Source: Hymenobacter plasmatis
GTDB taxonomy: Bacteria; Bacteroidota; Bacteroidia; Cytophagales; Hymenobacteraceae
Assembly (NCBI RefSeq): GCF_020711255.1
Contig: NZ_JAJFAW010000012.1
Coordinates: 1-64,000, forward strand
Reading direction: 5' to 3'
Length of the DNA: 64,000 nucleotides
The notes under the pieces were generated by a model. That model was not told the DNA's origin. It was given only the letters and a program-made list of their open reading frames with translations, and searched no databases. Each line of letters begins with the position of its first letter. The stretch's first letter is position 1. The translations under genes and the position numbers were made by a program. This document shows positions 35,009-43,770 of this stretch, piece after piece.

Positions 35009-35638
35009 TTAGCGACGCACCAAAAACCGCACGAAATCCACGGCCGAATCCAGAGTGTTGCGGCCCACGAGGTCGAAGCTCAGCGTCACGGCTTTTTCCA
35101 CGGCGGCATCGGTGCGATCGAAGTTTACGGAGTCGTCTTTGGCAAAAAAGCCCAGCACGAACAGCGCCTGCTGCCAGAAGAAGCGGGGGTAGCCCTCCTG
35201 CACCAGCGGGCGGTTGGCTATTTCGCCGCTCACCCGGCCGTCGCGCAGCAAGTCGCTCACAAACAGCTCAAAATCCTGCCGGAAATCGTCGAGCACGCGG
35301 GGCGTGAGCGCCGGCATGCGGTGCAGCGAGCGGCGCAGGCTCATGAGGGCATACGAGCGGTTTTGCTTGAGAATCTCTAGCAGCGTGTAGTAGAAGGCCA
35401 GCAGCTTTTCGCGGCTCCCGTAGCCTTCCCACACGGGCTCGGATGCGGCTGTGGTGCGCGCCTGCCGGCCAAAGTCGGACCACAGCTCGCGGTCGATGGC
35501 TTCAAAATTCGGGTAATGCTTGTAGAATTCCTGCTCCGCAATGCCCAACTGCTGCGTGAGCTTGAACACCGACTGCGGCGGGTGGCCTTCGTTGAGCACG
35601 AAGCTGAGATAGGCTTGTTTGATACGGTCCTTTTCCAT
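35009..35638 (-). CDS. TetR-like regulator cotranscribed with AarF
   Basis: 209 residues. The N-terminal ~50 residues form a TetR helix-turn-helix (FKLTQQLGIAEQEFYKHYPNFEAI), the rest an all-helical ligand/dimer domain of the Bacteroidota 'TetR C-terminal' type (LLAFYYTLLEILKQNRSYAL). Its stop is 10 bp from the AarF start, so it may sense a lipid or quinone state that AarF acts on, or be an autoregulator. Ligand unknown. Confidence 0.8.
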   Translation of the reverse strand: MEKDRIKQAYLSFVLNEGHPPQSVFKLTQQLGIAEQEFYKHYPNFEAIDRELWSDFGRQARTTAASEPVWEGYGSREKLLAFYYTLLEILKQNRSYALMSLRRSLHRMPALTPRVLDDFRQDFELFVSDLLRDGRVSGEIANRPLVQEGYPRFFWQQALFVLGFFAKDDSVNFDRTDAAVEKAVTLSFDLVGRNTLDSAVDFVRFLVRR

Positions 35639-35746
35639 GCCTACACAACCGCCGCAAGGGGCCTACGGTTCTGATGTAGTGTGGACTGTGCGAGGCCGCG
35701 CCCGCCATCGAAAATCCTGGCCCGGCGCGGACTCGTAGAGTCCACG

Positions 35747-37072
35747 CTACGATGCCGCGATCCGGGCGGCCCGAATGGCTTCCACGGCCCGGTCCCGCGC
35801 AAACTTGTGCTCCACAATTGGGGCCGGGTAATCCTTTGTGCCCACTTCGGGCACCCAGCGCTTCACGTATTTCATTTCGGGGTCAACTTGAGCCAGCTGG
35901 TTTTCGGGGCTGTACACCCGGAACCACGGGGCCGAGATGGCGCCGGTGCCGGCCATCCACTGCCAGTTGCCCACGTTGTTGGCCAGCTCGTAGTCGAGCA
36001 GCTTGTCGGCAAAATACCGCTCGCCCCAGCGCCAATCGATGAACAGGTGCTTCACCAGAAAGCCCGCCACGGTCATGCGCACACGGTTGGGCAGGTAGCC
36101 GGTGGCGTTGAGCTCGCGCATGCCGGCATCCACGAGCGGGTAGCCGGTGCGGCCCTCGCACCAGGCCTGGAATTCGTCTTCGTTGTTGCGGTAGGGCACA
36201 TGCCGCATCTTGGGGTCGTAGGCCTCAGTGGCAGTGTTGGGGTAGTGCCAGAGCAGCATCATGAAGAAGTCGCGCCAAATGATTTCGGCCAGCAGCTTCG
36301 GATTCATGGCTTTGGCCTGCCGCATCACCTGCCGCACGCTGAGCGTTCCAAAGCGCAGCTGCACCGAAATGCGGGCCGTGCCGTTTTGCAGGGCAGGGGT
36401 GTTGCGAGTGTTGTGGTAGTTGCGGACCACGTCCTCGGCCGGCAAGTCGGCGGTGGGCACGTACTGCTCCAGCCGTTCGAAGCCCATGCTGGTCAGGGTA
36501 GGGCGGGGGCCGGCTTTGGCGGCCGGGAGGCGCTGCAGATTCTGAGCTGTAAAGTCGCCCAGCGAGCCGTAGGGTAGTAATAGGTCGTCGGTGAGCTTGG
36601 CCAGAAAGCTCTTGTGGTACGCCCCAAATACCTTGGGCACGGTGCCCGATTTGGTCATGATTTCTTCCTTGGCGAAGATGACCTGGTCTTTATAAAGCAG
36701 GAAATCAACGTTGTACTTTTGGAGCATCTGCTGTACGGCTGCGTCGCGCTGGGTGGCGTAGGGCTCGTAGTCTTCGTTGGTGTGCACGGCCGCCACTTCA
36801 AACTCCTGGACCAGTTTTTCCAGCACTTCCACCGGCTTACCGTAGCGCGCCAGGAAGGTGCCGCCGGCTGCTTCGGTGGCCGCGGCCATGCTCTCCACTT
36901 CATCGAAAATGTAGGTGAGTCGGGCGTCCGCCTTGTTGGGCAGGTGGTCGAGAATGTCTTGGTCGTAAATGAAAAGTGGCACCACCGGTAAGCCGCTGGC
37001 CAGGGCGGCGGCCAAGCCGGCATTGTCGTGGAGGCGCAGGTCGCGCCGGTGCCAGAAAATGCAGATTTTCAT
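35747..37072 (-). CDS. phrB: Deoxyribodipyrimidine photolyase (cryptochrome/photolyase family)
   Basis: 441 residues. N-terminal Rossmann antenna domain (ICIFWHRRDLRLHDNAGL) and C-terminal FAD domain with ARISVQLRFGTLSVRQV, IIWRDFFMMLLWHYP, GRTGYPLVDAGMRELNATGYLPNRVRM-type segment, LVKHLFIDWRWGERYFADKL and NNVGNWQWMAGTG, the FAD/DNA-contact signature. Repairs UV cyclobutane dimers with blue light. The Arg/Leu/Asn pattern fits a class I CPD photolyase more than a 6-4 or DASH enzyme, but I cannot exclude a cryptochrome. 9 bp after the SDR gene; one operon. Confidence 0.9.
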   Translation of the reverse strand: MKICIFWHRRDLRLHDNAGLAAALASGLPVVPLFIYDQDILDHLPNKADARLTYIFDEVESMAAATEAAGGTFLARYGKPVEVLEKLVQEFEVAAVHTNEDYEPYATQRDAAVQQMLQKYNVDFLLYKDQVIFAKEEIMTKSGTVPKVFGAYHKSFLAKLTDDLLLPYGSLGDFTAQNLQRLPAAKAGPRPTLTSMGFERLEQYVPTADLPAEDVVRNYHNTRNTPALQNGTARISVQLRFGTLSVRQVMRQAKAMNPKLLAEIIWRDFFMMLLWHYPNTATEAYDPKMRHVPYRNNEDEFQAWCEGRTGYPLVDAGMRELNATGYLPNRVRMTVAGFLVKHLFIDWRWGERYFADKLLDYELANNVGNWQWMAGTGAISAPWFRVYSPENQLAQVDPEMKYVKRWVPEVGTKDYPAPIVEHKFARDRAVEAIRAARIAAS

Positions 37073-37081
37073 AACACTGTG

Positions 37082-37798
37082 CTATTTCAGCTTGCCCATA
37101 CCGCCGTCCACGGCCAGCACTTGGCCGGTTACAAAAGAGCTGTGGTCAGAGAGGAGAAACGAGGCTGTGTAGGCCAGGTCCTGGGGCTGGCCGATGCGCT
37201 GCAGGGGGTGGCGCTTGCCGCCGGCTTCTACTTTCTCGGGCGAGTTGAGCAGCGCCGCAGCCAGGGGAGTGTTGGTGAGGGAAGGCGCAATGCAATTCAC
37301 GCGCACTCCGCTGACGGCGTACTCGGCGGCAAGGGACCGGGTGAGGCCTTCCACCGCCGCCTTGGCCGTGGCGATGCTGGTGTGGAAGCTCATGCCCGTA
37401 TCGGCGGCCACCGTGCTAAACAGCACTACGGAGGCGCCGCCTTCGGCCTTTTTCAGGCGCTTGATGGTGGCTTGCAGCACCCGCACGGCACCCAGCACAT
37501 TCAAGTCAAAATCGGCCAGAAAATCATCGGTGGGAATGCGCTCGAACGGCCGCAGCTTGATGCTGCCCGGGAAGTAAGCCACGCCGTGCAACACCTCCGG
37601 CAACCCGTCGAAAGCAGTGCCGACGGGCTGGGTGGCATCATAGACAATGTGCGTGGTGCCTAGGGCTTCCAGCTCCGGCGACAGGTGCCGGGAGGCGGTG
37701 AACAAGTTCACGTGCAGCTGGCTGAGCAGCTGCGCCGTGGCCAAGCCGATGCCCGACGAAGCGCCGATGAGCAGAATGTTTTTGTCGGTGAAATCCAT
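37082..37798 (-). CDS. SDR-family protein lacking the catalytic Tyr, paired with photolyase
   Basis: 238 residues, Rossmann fold with the cofactor loop GASSGIG (~12-18), Ser128 and Lys146, and the end motif FVTGQVLAVDGGMG. At the YxxxK position the residue is Ile142 (IATAK), so the normal catalytic Tyr is missing. This may be a nucleotide-binding or structural SDR, or one using a different acid. The gene sits 9 bp ahead of the photolyase, suggesting a role linked to UV or light response. Similar Tyr-less SDRs are found beside photolyases in related bacteria (recollection, not checked). Confidence 0.8.
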   Translation of the reverse strand: MDFTDKNILLIGASSGIGLATAQLLSQLHVNLFTASRHLSPELEALGTTHIVYDATQPVGTAFDGLPEVLHGVAYFPGSIKLRPFERIPTDDFLADFDLNVLGAVRVLQATIKRLKKAEGGASVVLFSTVAADTGMSFHTSIATAKAAVEGLTRSLAAEYAVSGVRVNCIAPSLTNTPLAAALLNSPEKVEAGGKRHPLQRIGQPQDLAYTASFLLSDHSSFVTGQVLAVDGGMGKLK

Positions 37799-37876
37799 GT
37801 GGGGAAGTGAAGAATAGCGGGAGGTGCCTTCCTAACCCCTATGCTGCCCACATGTTTTGCCGCCAGGCCGCGGAGG

Positions 37877-38473
37877 TTATTGCTCGAGAATCAGGTCGAA
37901 ACGCCCGTCGGTGAGCGCCACCGACTGACCAGTGCCCTGCTCAACCAACTTTACTGAGAAAGTGCCTTGCAGGTGCCTGCTTGCAGCATCCCATTGCGTA
38001 ACCGTAACCCGCGCCCCTGGTGCTGAAACGGGATAGAAAGTCAGGGGCGAATCCAAGCGCTTGTCGCTGTTGAACACCGACACTTGGTAGAATGTCTCCG
38101 GCGCGCCAAGTGCGTAAGTGCCTGGTCCTTGAAACGCGGGCAACTCCAGGTGCAGCACGTGCTGCTTTTGGCCGGCTGCCGGCGGGTTCTGGCTATCCAC
38201 CCCATGAATAACCAGCTGGTTGGTGAAATCCAGATAGCCGCTAACCGGGCCCTTTCCGCCAAATATTGAGCTGATGATGGTGCCGAAGCTGGAATCGTTG
38301 TGAGCCACCACGGGCAACCCCTCGGCCCGGTAAACGAGCGTGTTGCCGCCGCTGATGCGCCCGGTGGGCAACTTCGGCTCCACTTCGCTGGACGTAAGCG
38401 AGCAGCCGACCACCAGGGGCAATAACCCCATGAAGAGCATATGTCCGTGCAAGTGAGTAAGAAGTGGACGCAT
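37877..38473 (-). CDS. Putative lipoprotein of unknown function
   Basis: 198 residues from the ATG at 38473. Lipobox-like LLPLVVGC ends the signal segment. The remainder is beta-rich with a repeating short-strand pattern (YLDFTNQLVIHGVD, YALGAPETFYQVSVF); the final TDGRFDLILEQ is like small Bacteroidota lipoproteins of the DUF6252 sort, which I cite only as a resemblance. No catalytic motif seen. Confidence 0.55.
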   Translation of the reverse strand: MRPLLTHLHGHMLFMGLLPLVVGCSLTSSEVEPKLPTGRISGGNTLVYRAEGLPVVAHNDSSFGTIISSIFGGKGPVSGYLDFTNQLVIHGVDSQNPPAAGQKQHVLHLELPAFQGPGTYALGAPETFYQVSVFNSDKRLDSPLTFYPVSAPGARVTVTQWDAASRHLQGTFSVKLVEQGTGQSVALTDGRFDLILEQ

Positions 38474-38520
38474 CGTGGCAGGAAAAGTGGCGGGTAAATA
38501 AGGCGTGAGCTGCTGGGCCA

Positions 38521-39126
38521 TTAGTTGCCGTGGCCCGAAGGGGAAGCGCCAAGCTGGCCGCCCCAGAACGTGAGGAGCAGGCAGTACACGGACTTCTCGG
38601 GGTTGAGGTTAGTTTGAAACGCGAGCCCGATACCCAAGCCCCGTTTCGTGCCCGGGGTTAGCAAGCCCACTTCCAGCGGAACTCCAATGGCCTGGTAGCT
38701 GCGGTAAGCATAGTAATGGGTGTCGTTGGAAAAGAAGTTGTTGCTTCTAATCGTGTAGCGGTAGGCTCCGAGCTCCCGGCCGGCTACGTAGCCCACGCCG
38801 GCTGCTGCATAAGCAAGGCCGCGGCCTACGGGTAGGCCGTAGCCGGCCAGGGCGGCCACTTCGGTCTGCCGCGAACGGGTGTTGAAATTCTGTAGCAAGT
38901 TGCTGGAACCGGGACCTTCCTGGGGCCCCCACCACTTATAGCGGCTGCGTCCCACTAGCAGCAGGTGCCCTTTGAGGTAATCAGCGTGGATTTCCAGGCC
39001 ATTGCCGATGCCAATGCCACCGCCCCAAGCGCCTGGGCTGGCAGGAGCCGGAAGCGGCGCCGCCGATTGTGCCCGCGCCGCCAGGCTTAGCAGCAGGGCG
39101 GGTAGGAGATAGCGGAAGCGCATCAT
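38521..39126 (-). CDS. Putative outer-membrane beta-barrel protein
   Basis: 201 residues; signal peptide (FRYLLPALLLSLAARAQ). The mature part has alternating hydrophobic strands, Gly-rich turns and aromatic girdle residues (GGGIGIGNGLEIHADYL, LAYAAAGVGYVAGREL), and ends in a typical barrel pattern (YCLLLTFWGG). No family recognised. A second ATG three nt downstream is equally possible. It precedes the lipoprotein gene with 47 bp between, so they may be cotranscribed. Confidence 0.6.
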   Translation of the reverse strand: MMRFRYLLPALLLSLAARAQSAAPLPAPASPGAWGGGIGIGNGLEIHADYLKGHLLLVGRSRYKWWGPQEGPGSSNLLQNFNTRSRQTEVAALAGYGLPVGRGLAYAAAGVGYVAGRELGAYRYTIRSNNFFSNDTHYYAYRSYQAIGVPLEVGLLTPGTKRGLGIGLAFQTNLNPEKSVYCLLLTFWGGQLGASPSGHGN

Positions 39127-39290
39127 AAGCAAAGGGCGGACTGTCGCAGCCAAGTTGAGCCAAATATAGCCGTATACAGCTATCAGGCATTTGCTGCACC
39201 TGAGCTGCGTAATTCTACTCCAGGCAAATCCTGAATTGGGCAGCCTATGACGTAGTTTCGCCGTAAGCGCGCTTGTCTCACTCCTCGCAT

Positions 39291-42200
39291 ATGAACATAA
39301 CTAAACTCCTGGTCGCCAACCGTGGCGAGATTGCCATTCGCGTGATGCGCGCCGCCACCGAGCTCAACATCCCCACGGTAGCCGTTTATACCTACGAAGA
39401 CCGGTACTCGCTGCACCGCTATAAGGCCGACGAAGCCTACCAGATAGGCCGCGACGACGAGCCGCTGAAGCCCTACCTCGACATTGAGGGCCTGCTGCGG
39501 GTGGCCAAGGAGAACGGGGCCAACGCCATCCACCCGGGCTACGGCTTCCTGAGCGAAAACGCCACGCTCTCGCGCCGCTGCGCCGAGGAAGGCATCATTT
39601 TCGTGGGCCCCCGGCCCGAGGTGATGGAAGCCCTCGGCGATAAGGTGCGGGCCAAGGAAGTGGCCCTGCGCTGCCAGGTGCCTCAGATTGAAAGCAGCGA
39701 GGCCGACCTGGTCGATTTTGAAACGGCCAAAACCGAGGCCAACCGCATTGGCTATCCCGTGATGCTGAAGGCGGCCAGCGGCGGCGGCGGGCGCGGCATG
39801 CGCATCATCCGCGACGACGAGCAGCTGGAGAAAGGCTTTTTTGAGGCCCGCAACGAGGCTATGAATGCCTTCGGCGACGACACCGTGTTCCTGGAAAAAT
39901 TTGTGGAGCGGCCCAAGCACATCGAGGTGCAGCTGGTGGGCGACCACCACGGCAACCTTGTGCACCTCTACGAGCGCGACTGCTCGGTGCAGCGCCGCTT
40001 CCAGAAAGTGGTGGAAGTGGCCCCGGCCATGAACCTGCCCGACCACCAGCGCCACCTCCTCTATGAATACGCCCTGCGCATCGGTCGGGCCGTGGGCTAC
40101 GACAACGTGGGCACCGTGGAATTCCTGGTGAACCCCGAGCACGACCGGATTTACTTCATCGAAGTAAACCCCCGCATCCAAGTCGAACACACGGTGACGG
40201 AGATGATTACGGGCGTTGATTTGATTAAAACGCAGATTTACATCGCCGCTAATTACAATCTCAGCGACCCCGAAATTGGCCTCGGGCCCGACGTGGTGCC
40301 GTTGCGCGCGGGCTTTGCCATCCAGTGCCGCATCACCACCGAAAACCCCGAGAACGACTTCAAGCCCGATTACGGCACCATCGTGGCCTACCGGGCCGCC
40401 GGCGGCTTCGGCATCCGGCTCGACGAGGGCTCGGTGTACCAGGGCGTGGTGGTGTCGCCGTTCTTCGATTCGATGCTGGTGAAGGTGTCGGCCCACGCGC
40501 CCACGCTGGCCGGCGCGGCCCAAAAAATGCTGCGCAGCCTCGACGAATTCCGGGTGCGGGGTGTGAAAACCAACATCCAGTTTCTGAAGAATATCGTCGG
40601 CAACGAGGAGTTTCAGCACGGGCAGGCCAATGTCGATTTCATCAAGGACCACCCTGAGCTGTTCAAGTTTGAGACCCGGCAGGACCGGGCCACGCGCCTG
40701 CTCGGCTTCATCGGCGAGGTGGTGGTGAACGGCAACCCCGACGTGCGAAACCTGCTCGACCCGCGCGCCAACCCGCGCCGGCCTCGCATCCCGCAATTCG
40801 ACCACGCGGCGCCCGCGCCCGGCACCAAGCAAAAGCTGCACGAGTTAGGCCCCGAAGGCTTTGCTCAATGGCTGCGCGACGAGCCCTTGGTGCACTACAC
40901 CGACACCACCCTGCGCGACGCCCACCAAAGCCTGCTGGCCACCCGCATGCGCACCTGGGACATGCTGAAAGTGGCCGGTGCCTACGCCCAGCAACACCCC
41001 CAAACCTTCTCCCTGGAAGTCTGGGGCGGCGCCACCTTCGACGTGGCCCTGCGCTTCCTGCGCGAAGACCCGTGGGAGCGACTGGCCAAGCTGCGCGAAG
41101 CCATCCCCAACATCCTGCTGCAGATGCTCATCCGCGGGGCCAACGGCGTGGGCTACAAGGCCTATCCTGATAACCTCACCGAGCGGTTTGTGATGCAGGC
41201 AGCTGAAACCGGCGTCGACGTATTTCGCATTTTCGATTCCCTGAACTGGCTCAAGGGCATGGAGGCCTGCATCGGCTTTGTGCGCAACAAAACCGACCGG
41301 CTGGCCGAAGCCTGCATCTGCTACACCGGCGACATTCTGGACCCTAGCCGCACCAAGTACACGCTCGACTATTACCTGAAGCTAGCCAAGCAGTTGGAAG
41401 ATGCCGGTGCGCATATCCTCTGCATCAAGGACATGGCCGGCTTGCTCAAGCCCTACGCCGCTACTGAGCTGATACAGGGCCTGCGCGATACCGTAAAGCT
41501 GCCCATTCACCTGCACACGCACGACACATCCTCGCTGCAGGCCGCCACCTACGCCAAGGCCGTAGAGGCCGGCGTTAATGTTATTGACGTGGCGCTGGGC
41601 TCTTTATCGGGCCTCACTTCTCAGCCCAACTTCAACTCCGTAGTAGAGATGCTGCGTCACACGCCGCGCCACCGCGAGTTCAACCAGCAGTCACTGAACG
41701 AGTTCAGCAACTACTGGGAAGCGGTGCGCGAGATGTATTACCCGTTTGAGTCGGGCTTGAAAGCGGGCACTTCGGAAGTGTTCCAGCACGAGATTCCGGG
41801 CGGGCAGTACTCCAACCTGCGCCCGCAAGCTGCGTCGCTGGGCTTGCTCGATAAGTTTGAGGAAGTGAAGCAGCGCTTTGCCGACGTGAACGACCTGTTT
41901 GGCGATATCGTGAAGGTGACGCCGAGCAGCAAAGTGGTGGGCGACATGGCCTTGTTCATGGTGAGCAACAACCTCACGCCAGCCGATGTGATGGAGAAAG
42001 GCGAAACCCTGAACTTCCCCGAGTCGGTGCGCGAGTTGTTTCGCGGCGACATTGGGCAGCCCGAAGGCGGCTGGCCTGCCGAGCTGCAGAAGCTCATTCT
42101 TAAGAACGAATCCCCCTTCACCGACCGACCCAATGAGCACCTGTTGCCCATTGATTTCGACAAGGAGTGGCCCGCATTTCAGGAGAAGTTTCCGGGCGCG

Positions 42201-42731
42201 AAGTTCACCGACATGCTGTCGTCGCTGCTGTATCCCAAAGTATTCGAAGAATATTGGGCTCACCGCCTGAAGTTTGGCGATGTAAGCAAAGTGCCCACGT
42301 CGGTGTTCTTCTACGGCCTGAAACCAGGCGAGGAAACCATCATTGAAATAGCCCGTGGCAAGTCGGTAATCGTGCGCGTCGAGTCGGTGGGCACGCTCAA
42401 CGAGGAAGGCTGCCGCACCATTTTCTTCACCCTCAACGGCCAGACCCGCAACCTACAAGTGCGCGACCAGTCGGTGGCCGTCACCAAAATTAGCAATGCC
42501 AAAGCCGATAAGGCCAACCCACACCAAGTGGGCGCGCCGCTGCAAGGCATGCTGAGCAAGGTGCTGGTGAAGCCCGGCCAGGCCGCAGCCAAAAACACGC
42601 CGCTCTTCGTCATCGAAGCCATGAAAATGGAAACCACCATCACCGCCCCGCACGATGTGGTGGTCGACAGCATTGTGCTGGCCGAAGGCAGCCGCGTGCA
42701 AGCCGACGATTTGGTACTGACGTTGAGCTAA
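39291..42731 (+). CDS. pyc: Pyruvate carboxylase (biotin-dependent, single chain)
   Basis: 1146 residues; carboxylates pyruvate to oxaloacetate (anaplerosis). N-terminal biotin carboxylase (LLVANRGEIAIRVMRA; ATP loop AASGGGGRGMRII; EVNPRIQVEHTVTEM), central carboxyltransferase with TDTTLRDAHQSLLATRMRT, the metal site HTHDTSS, then the tetramerisation part, and a C-terminal biotinyl domain with Lys1112 in EAMKMETT. ATG at 39291 is preferred over the upstream TTG at 39273. Cytoplasmic homotetramer. Confidence 0.96.
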   Translation: MNITKLLVANRGEIAIRVMRAATELNIPTVAVYTYEDRYSLHRYKADEAYQIGRDDEPLKPYLDIEGLLRVAKENGANAIHPGYGFLSENATLSRRCAEEGIIFVGPRPEVMEALGDKVRAKEVALRCQVPQIESSEADLVDFETAKTEANRIGYPVMLKAASGGGGRGMRIIRDDEQLEKGFFEARNEAMNAFGDDTVFLEKFVERPKHIEVQLVGDHHGNLVHLYERDCSVQRRFQKVVEVAPAMNLPDHQRHLLYEYALRIGRAVGYDNVGTVEFLVNPEHDRIYFIEVNPRIQVEHTVTEMITGVDLIKTQIYIAANYNLSDPEIGLGPDVVPLRAGFAIQCRITTENPENDFKPDYGTIVAYRAAGGFGIRLDEGSVYQGVVVSPFFDSMLVKVSAHAPTLAGAAQKMLRSLDEFRVRGVKTNIQFLKNIVGNEEFQHGQANVDFIKDHPELFKFETRQDRATRLLGFIGEVVVNGNPDVRNLLDPRANPRRPRIPQFDHAAPAPGTKQKLHELGPEGFAQWLRDEPLVHYTDTTLRDAHQSLLATRMRTWDMLKVAGAYAQQHPQTFSLEVWGGATFDVALRFLREDPWERLAKLREAIPNILLQMLIRGANGVGYKAYPDNLTERFVMQAAETGVDVFRIFDSLNWLKGMEACIGFVRNKTDRLAEACICYTGDILDPSRTKYTLDYYLKLAKQLEDAGAHILCIKDMAGLLKPYAATELIQGLRDTVKLPIHLHTHDTSSLQAATYAKAVEAGVNVIDVALGSLSGLTSQPNFNSVVEMLRHTPRHREFNQQSLNEFSNYWEAVREMYYPFESGLKAGTSEVFQHEIPGGQYSNLRPQAASLGLLDKFEEVKQRFADVNDLFGDIVKVTPSSKVVGDMALFMVSNNLTPADVMEKGETLNFPESVRELFRGDIGQPEGGWPAELQKLILKNESPFTDRPNEHLLPIDFDKEWPAFQEKFPGAKFTDMLSSLLYPKVFEEYWAHRLKFGDVSKVPTSVFFYGLKPGEETIIEIARGKSVIVRVESVGTLNEEGCRTIFFTLNGQTRNLQVRDQSVAVTKISNAKADKANPHQVGAPLQGMLSKVLVKPGQAAAKNTPLFVIEAMKMETTITAPHDVVVDSIVLAEGSRVQADDLVLTLS

Positions 42732-42733
42732 AT

Positions 42734-42804
42734 TCAATAACCCAAAAAAGGCGGGCCGCAGCCGGATACATTCCAGCTGCGACCCGCCTTTTTTGGGTTA
42801 TTGA
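42734..42804. terminator. Long bidirectional inverted-repeat terminator
   Basis: 29-nt arms (42734-42762 and 42776-42804), nearly perfect, centred on a GC core GGCGGGcCGCAGC paired with GCTGCGaCCCGCC and flanked by AAAAAA and TTTTTT. Serves pyc and the convergent gene ending at 42806. Confidence 0.88.
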
Positions 42805-42805
42805 T

Positions 42806-43630
42806 TTATTGGCCCAGCTTAAAGGTCAGGCCGGCGCCTATGGTAGCCGTGCCGCTGGCCAGGCCGCCGAGTACGCGGCCGGCATTGATATCTACGCGGG
42901 CCTGCGGTACGGGGCGCCAGTAGAGGCCAGCCGTGGTGCCGGAGGTGAGCACCGATCGGCCGGTTCCGTAGGCTTCCACGAAAAAGCCGGTTTTATTTGT
43001 AATGGCGCCATTCAGGGCCAACGTGCCCAGGAACTGGCCTTTCTCGATGTCGGCCACTTTCATGCCGGGCTGGCTGAAGCCGAAGTTTGCTTCGAGGCCG
43101 TAGCGCTGCCCAATTTGCTCGCTAATGAGCAGCCGGGCGCTGGGGGCGAGGGTTTTAGCTGCCAGGGCCTCGCTGCCGGTATTCGGAATTGGCGACTCAA
43201 CCAGCAGGGCCACTTGGGTGCGGGTATCGTAGTTGGGCGAAATCATAAACTTGGCCCCCACTACTACCGGCGCCCAGCCCGGGGTAGGTTCCATTTGGCC
43301 AGATTCGGGGTTGAGTCGGCGGTAGTTGTGAAAGTACGGCTGGGTCACGCGCAGCTCCATGCTGTTGAAAAAGCCCACGCGGAGGGTGGCGCCGGTGCTC
43401 AACATGCTTGGGCCAAGGCTGGGAGACGTCCGCAGCGTGCCTACTTCCAACTGAAAGCGACCGGGCTGCAGCACCTGCGCGGTGATGGTTTGCCCGGGAC
43501 GGTCGGCGCGAATGTTTCGCACGAAAGGGGCATCAACGTTGGGGTTGTTTTCTTCCGGCGTGTTCTGGGCCAGGGTGAGGCCGGGGCTGCTCAGCAGAGC
43601 AGCGACGGCCAACAGAGTGGTCTTTCGCAT
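42806..43630 (-). CDS. Outer-membrane transporter-like protein (phenol-degradation MetA type)
   Basis: 274 residues; signal peptide then the segment RNIRADRPGQTITAQVLQPG typical of the 'transporter' or Phenol_MetA_deg family. Beta-barrel strands follow (RFQLEVGTL, LRVGFFNSMELRVT, KFMISP). These barrels are of uncertain substrate; the name derives from phenol-pathway members. Stop overlaps a terminator shared with pyc. No sign of truncation. Confidence 0.7.
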   Translation of the reverse strand: MRKTTLLAVAALLSSPGLTLAQNTPEENNPNVDAPFVRNIRADRPGQTITAQVLQPGRFQLEVGTLRTSPSLGPSMLSTGATLRVGFFNSMELRVTQPYFHNYRRLNPESGQMEPTPGWAPVVVGAKFMISPNYDTRTQVALLVESPIPNTGSEALAAKTLAPSARLLISEQIGQRYGLEANFGFSQPGMKVADIEKGQFLGTLALNGAITNKTGFFVEAYGTGRSVLTSGTTAGLYWRPVPQARVDINAGRVLGGLASGTATIGAGLTFKLGQ

Positions 43631-43770
43631 GCAGCCAAGACCCGCCGCGCTACGGCATGGTTCATTTAGGGTTGCATTTTGACGTAATTTCCTTGAAAAA
43701 TAGAAAATCTATGTAAGATAATGCCACCATGTGGCTATTTAGCTCAACAGTTCGTACAATTGCGTTATCT

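Noticed and set aside
37082..37798. Frameshift or pseudogene as the reason for the missing Tyr in the SDR
   Set aside because: The frame is intact over the full length and all other SDR motifs are kept, so the substitution looks like a family feature, not decay.
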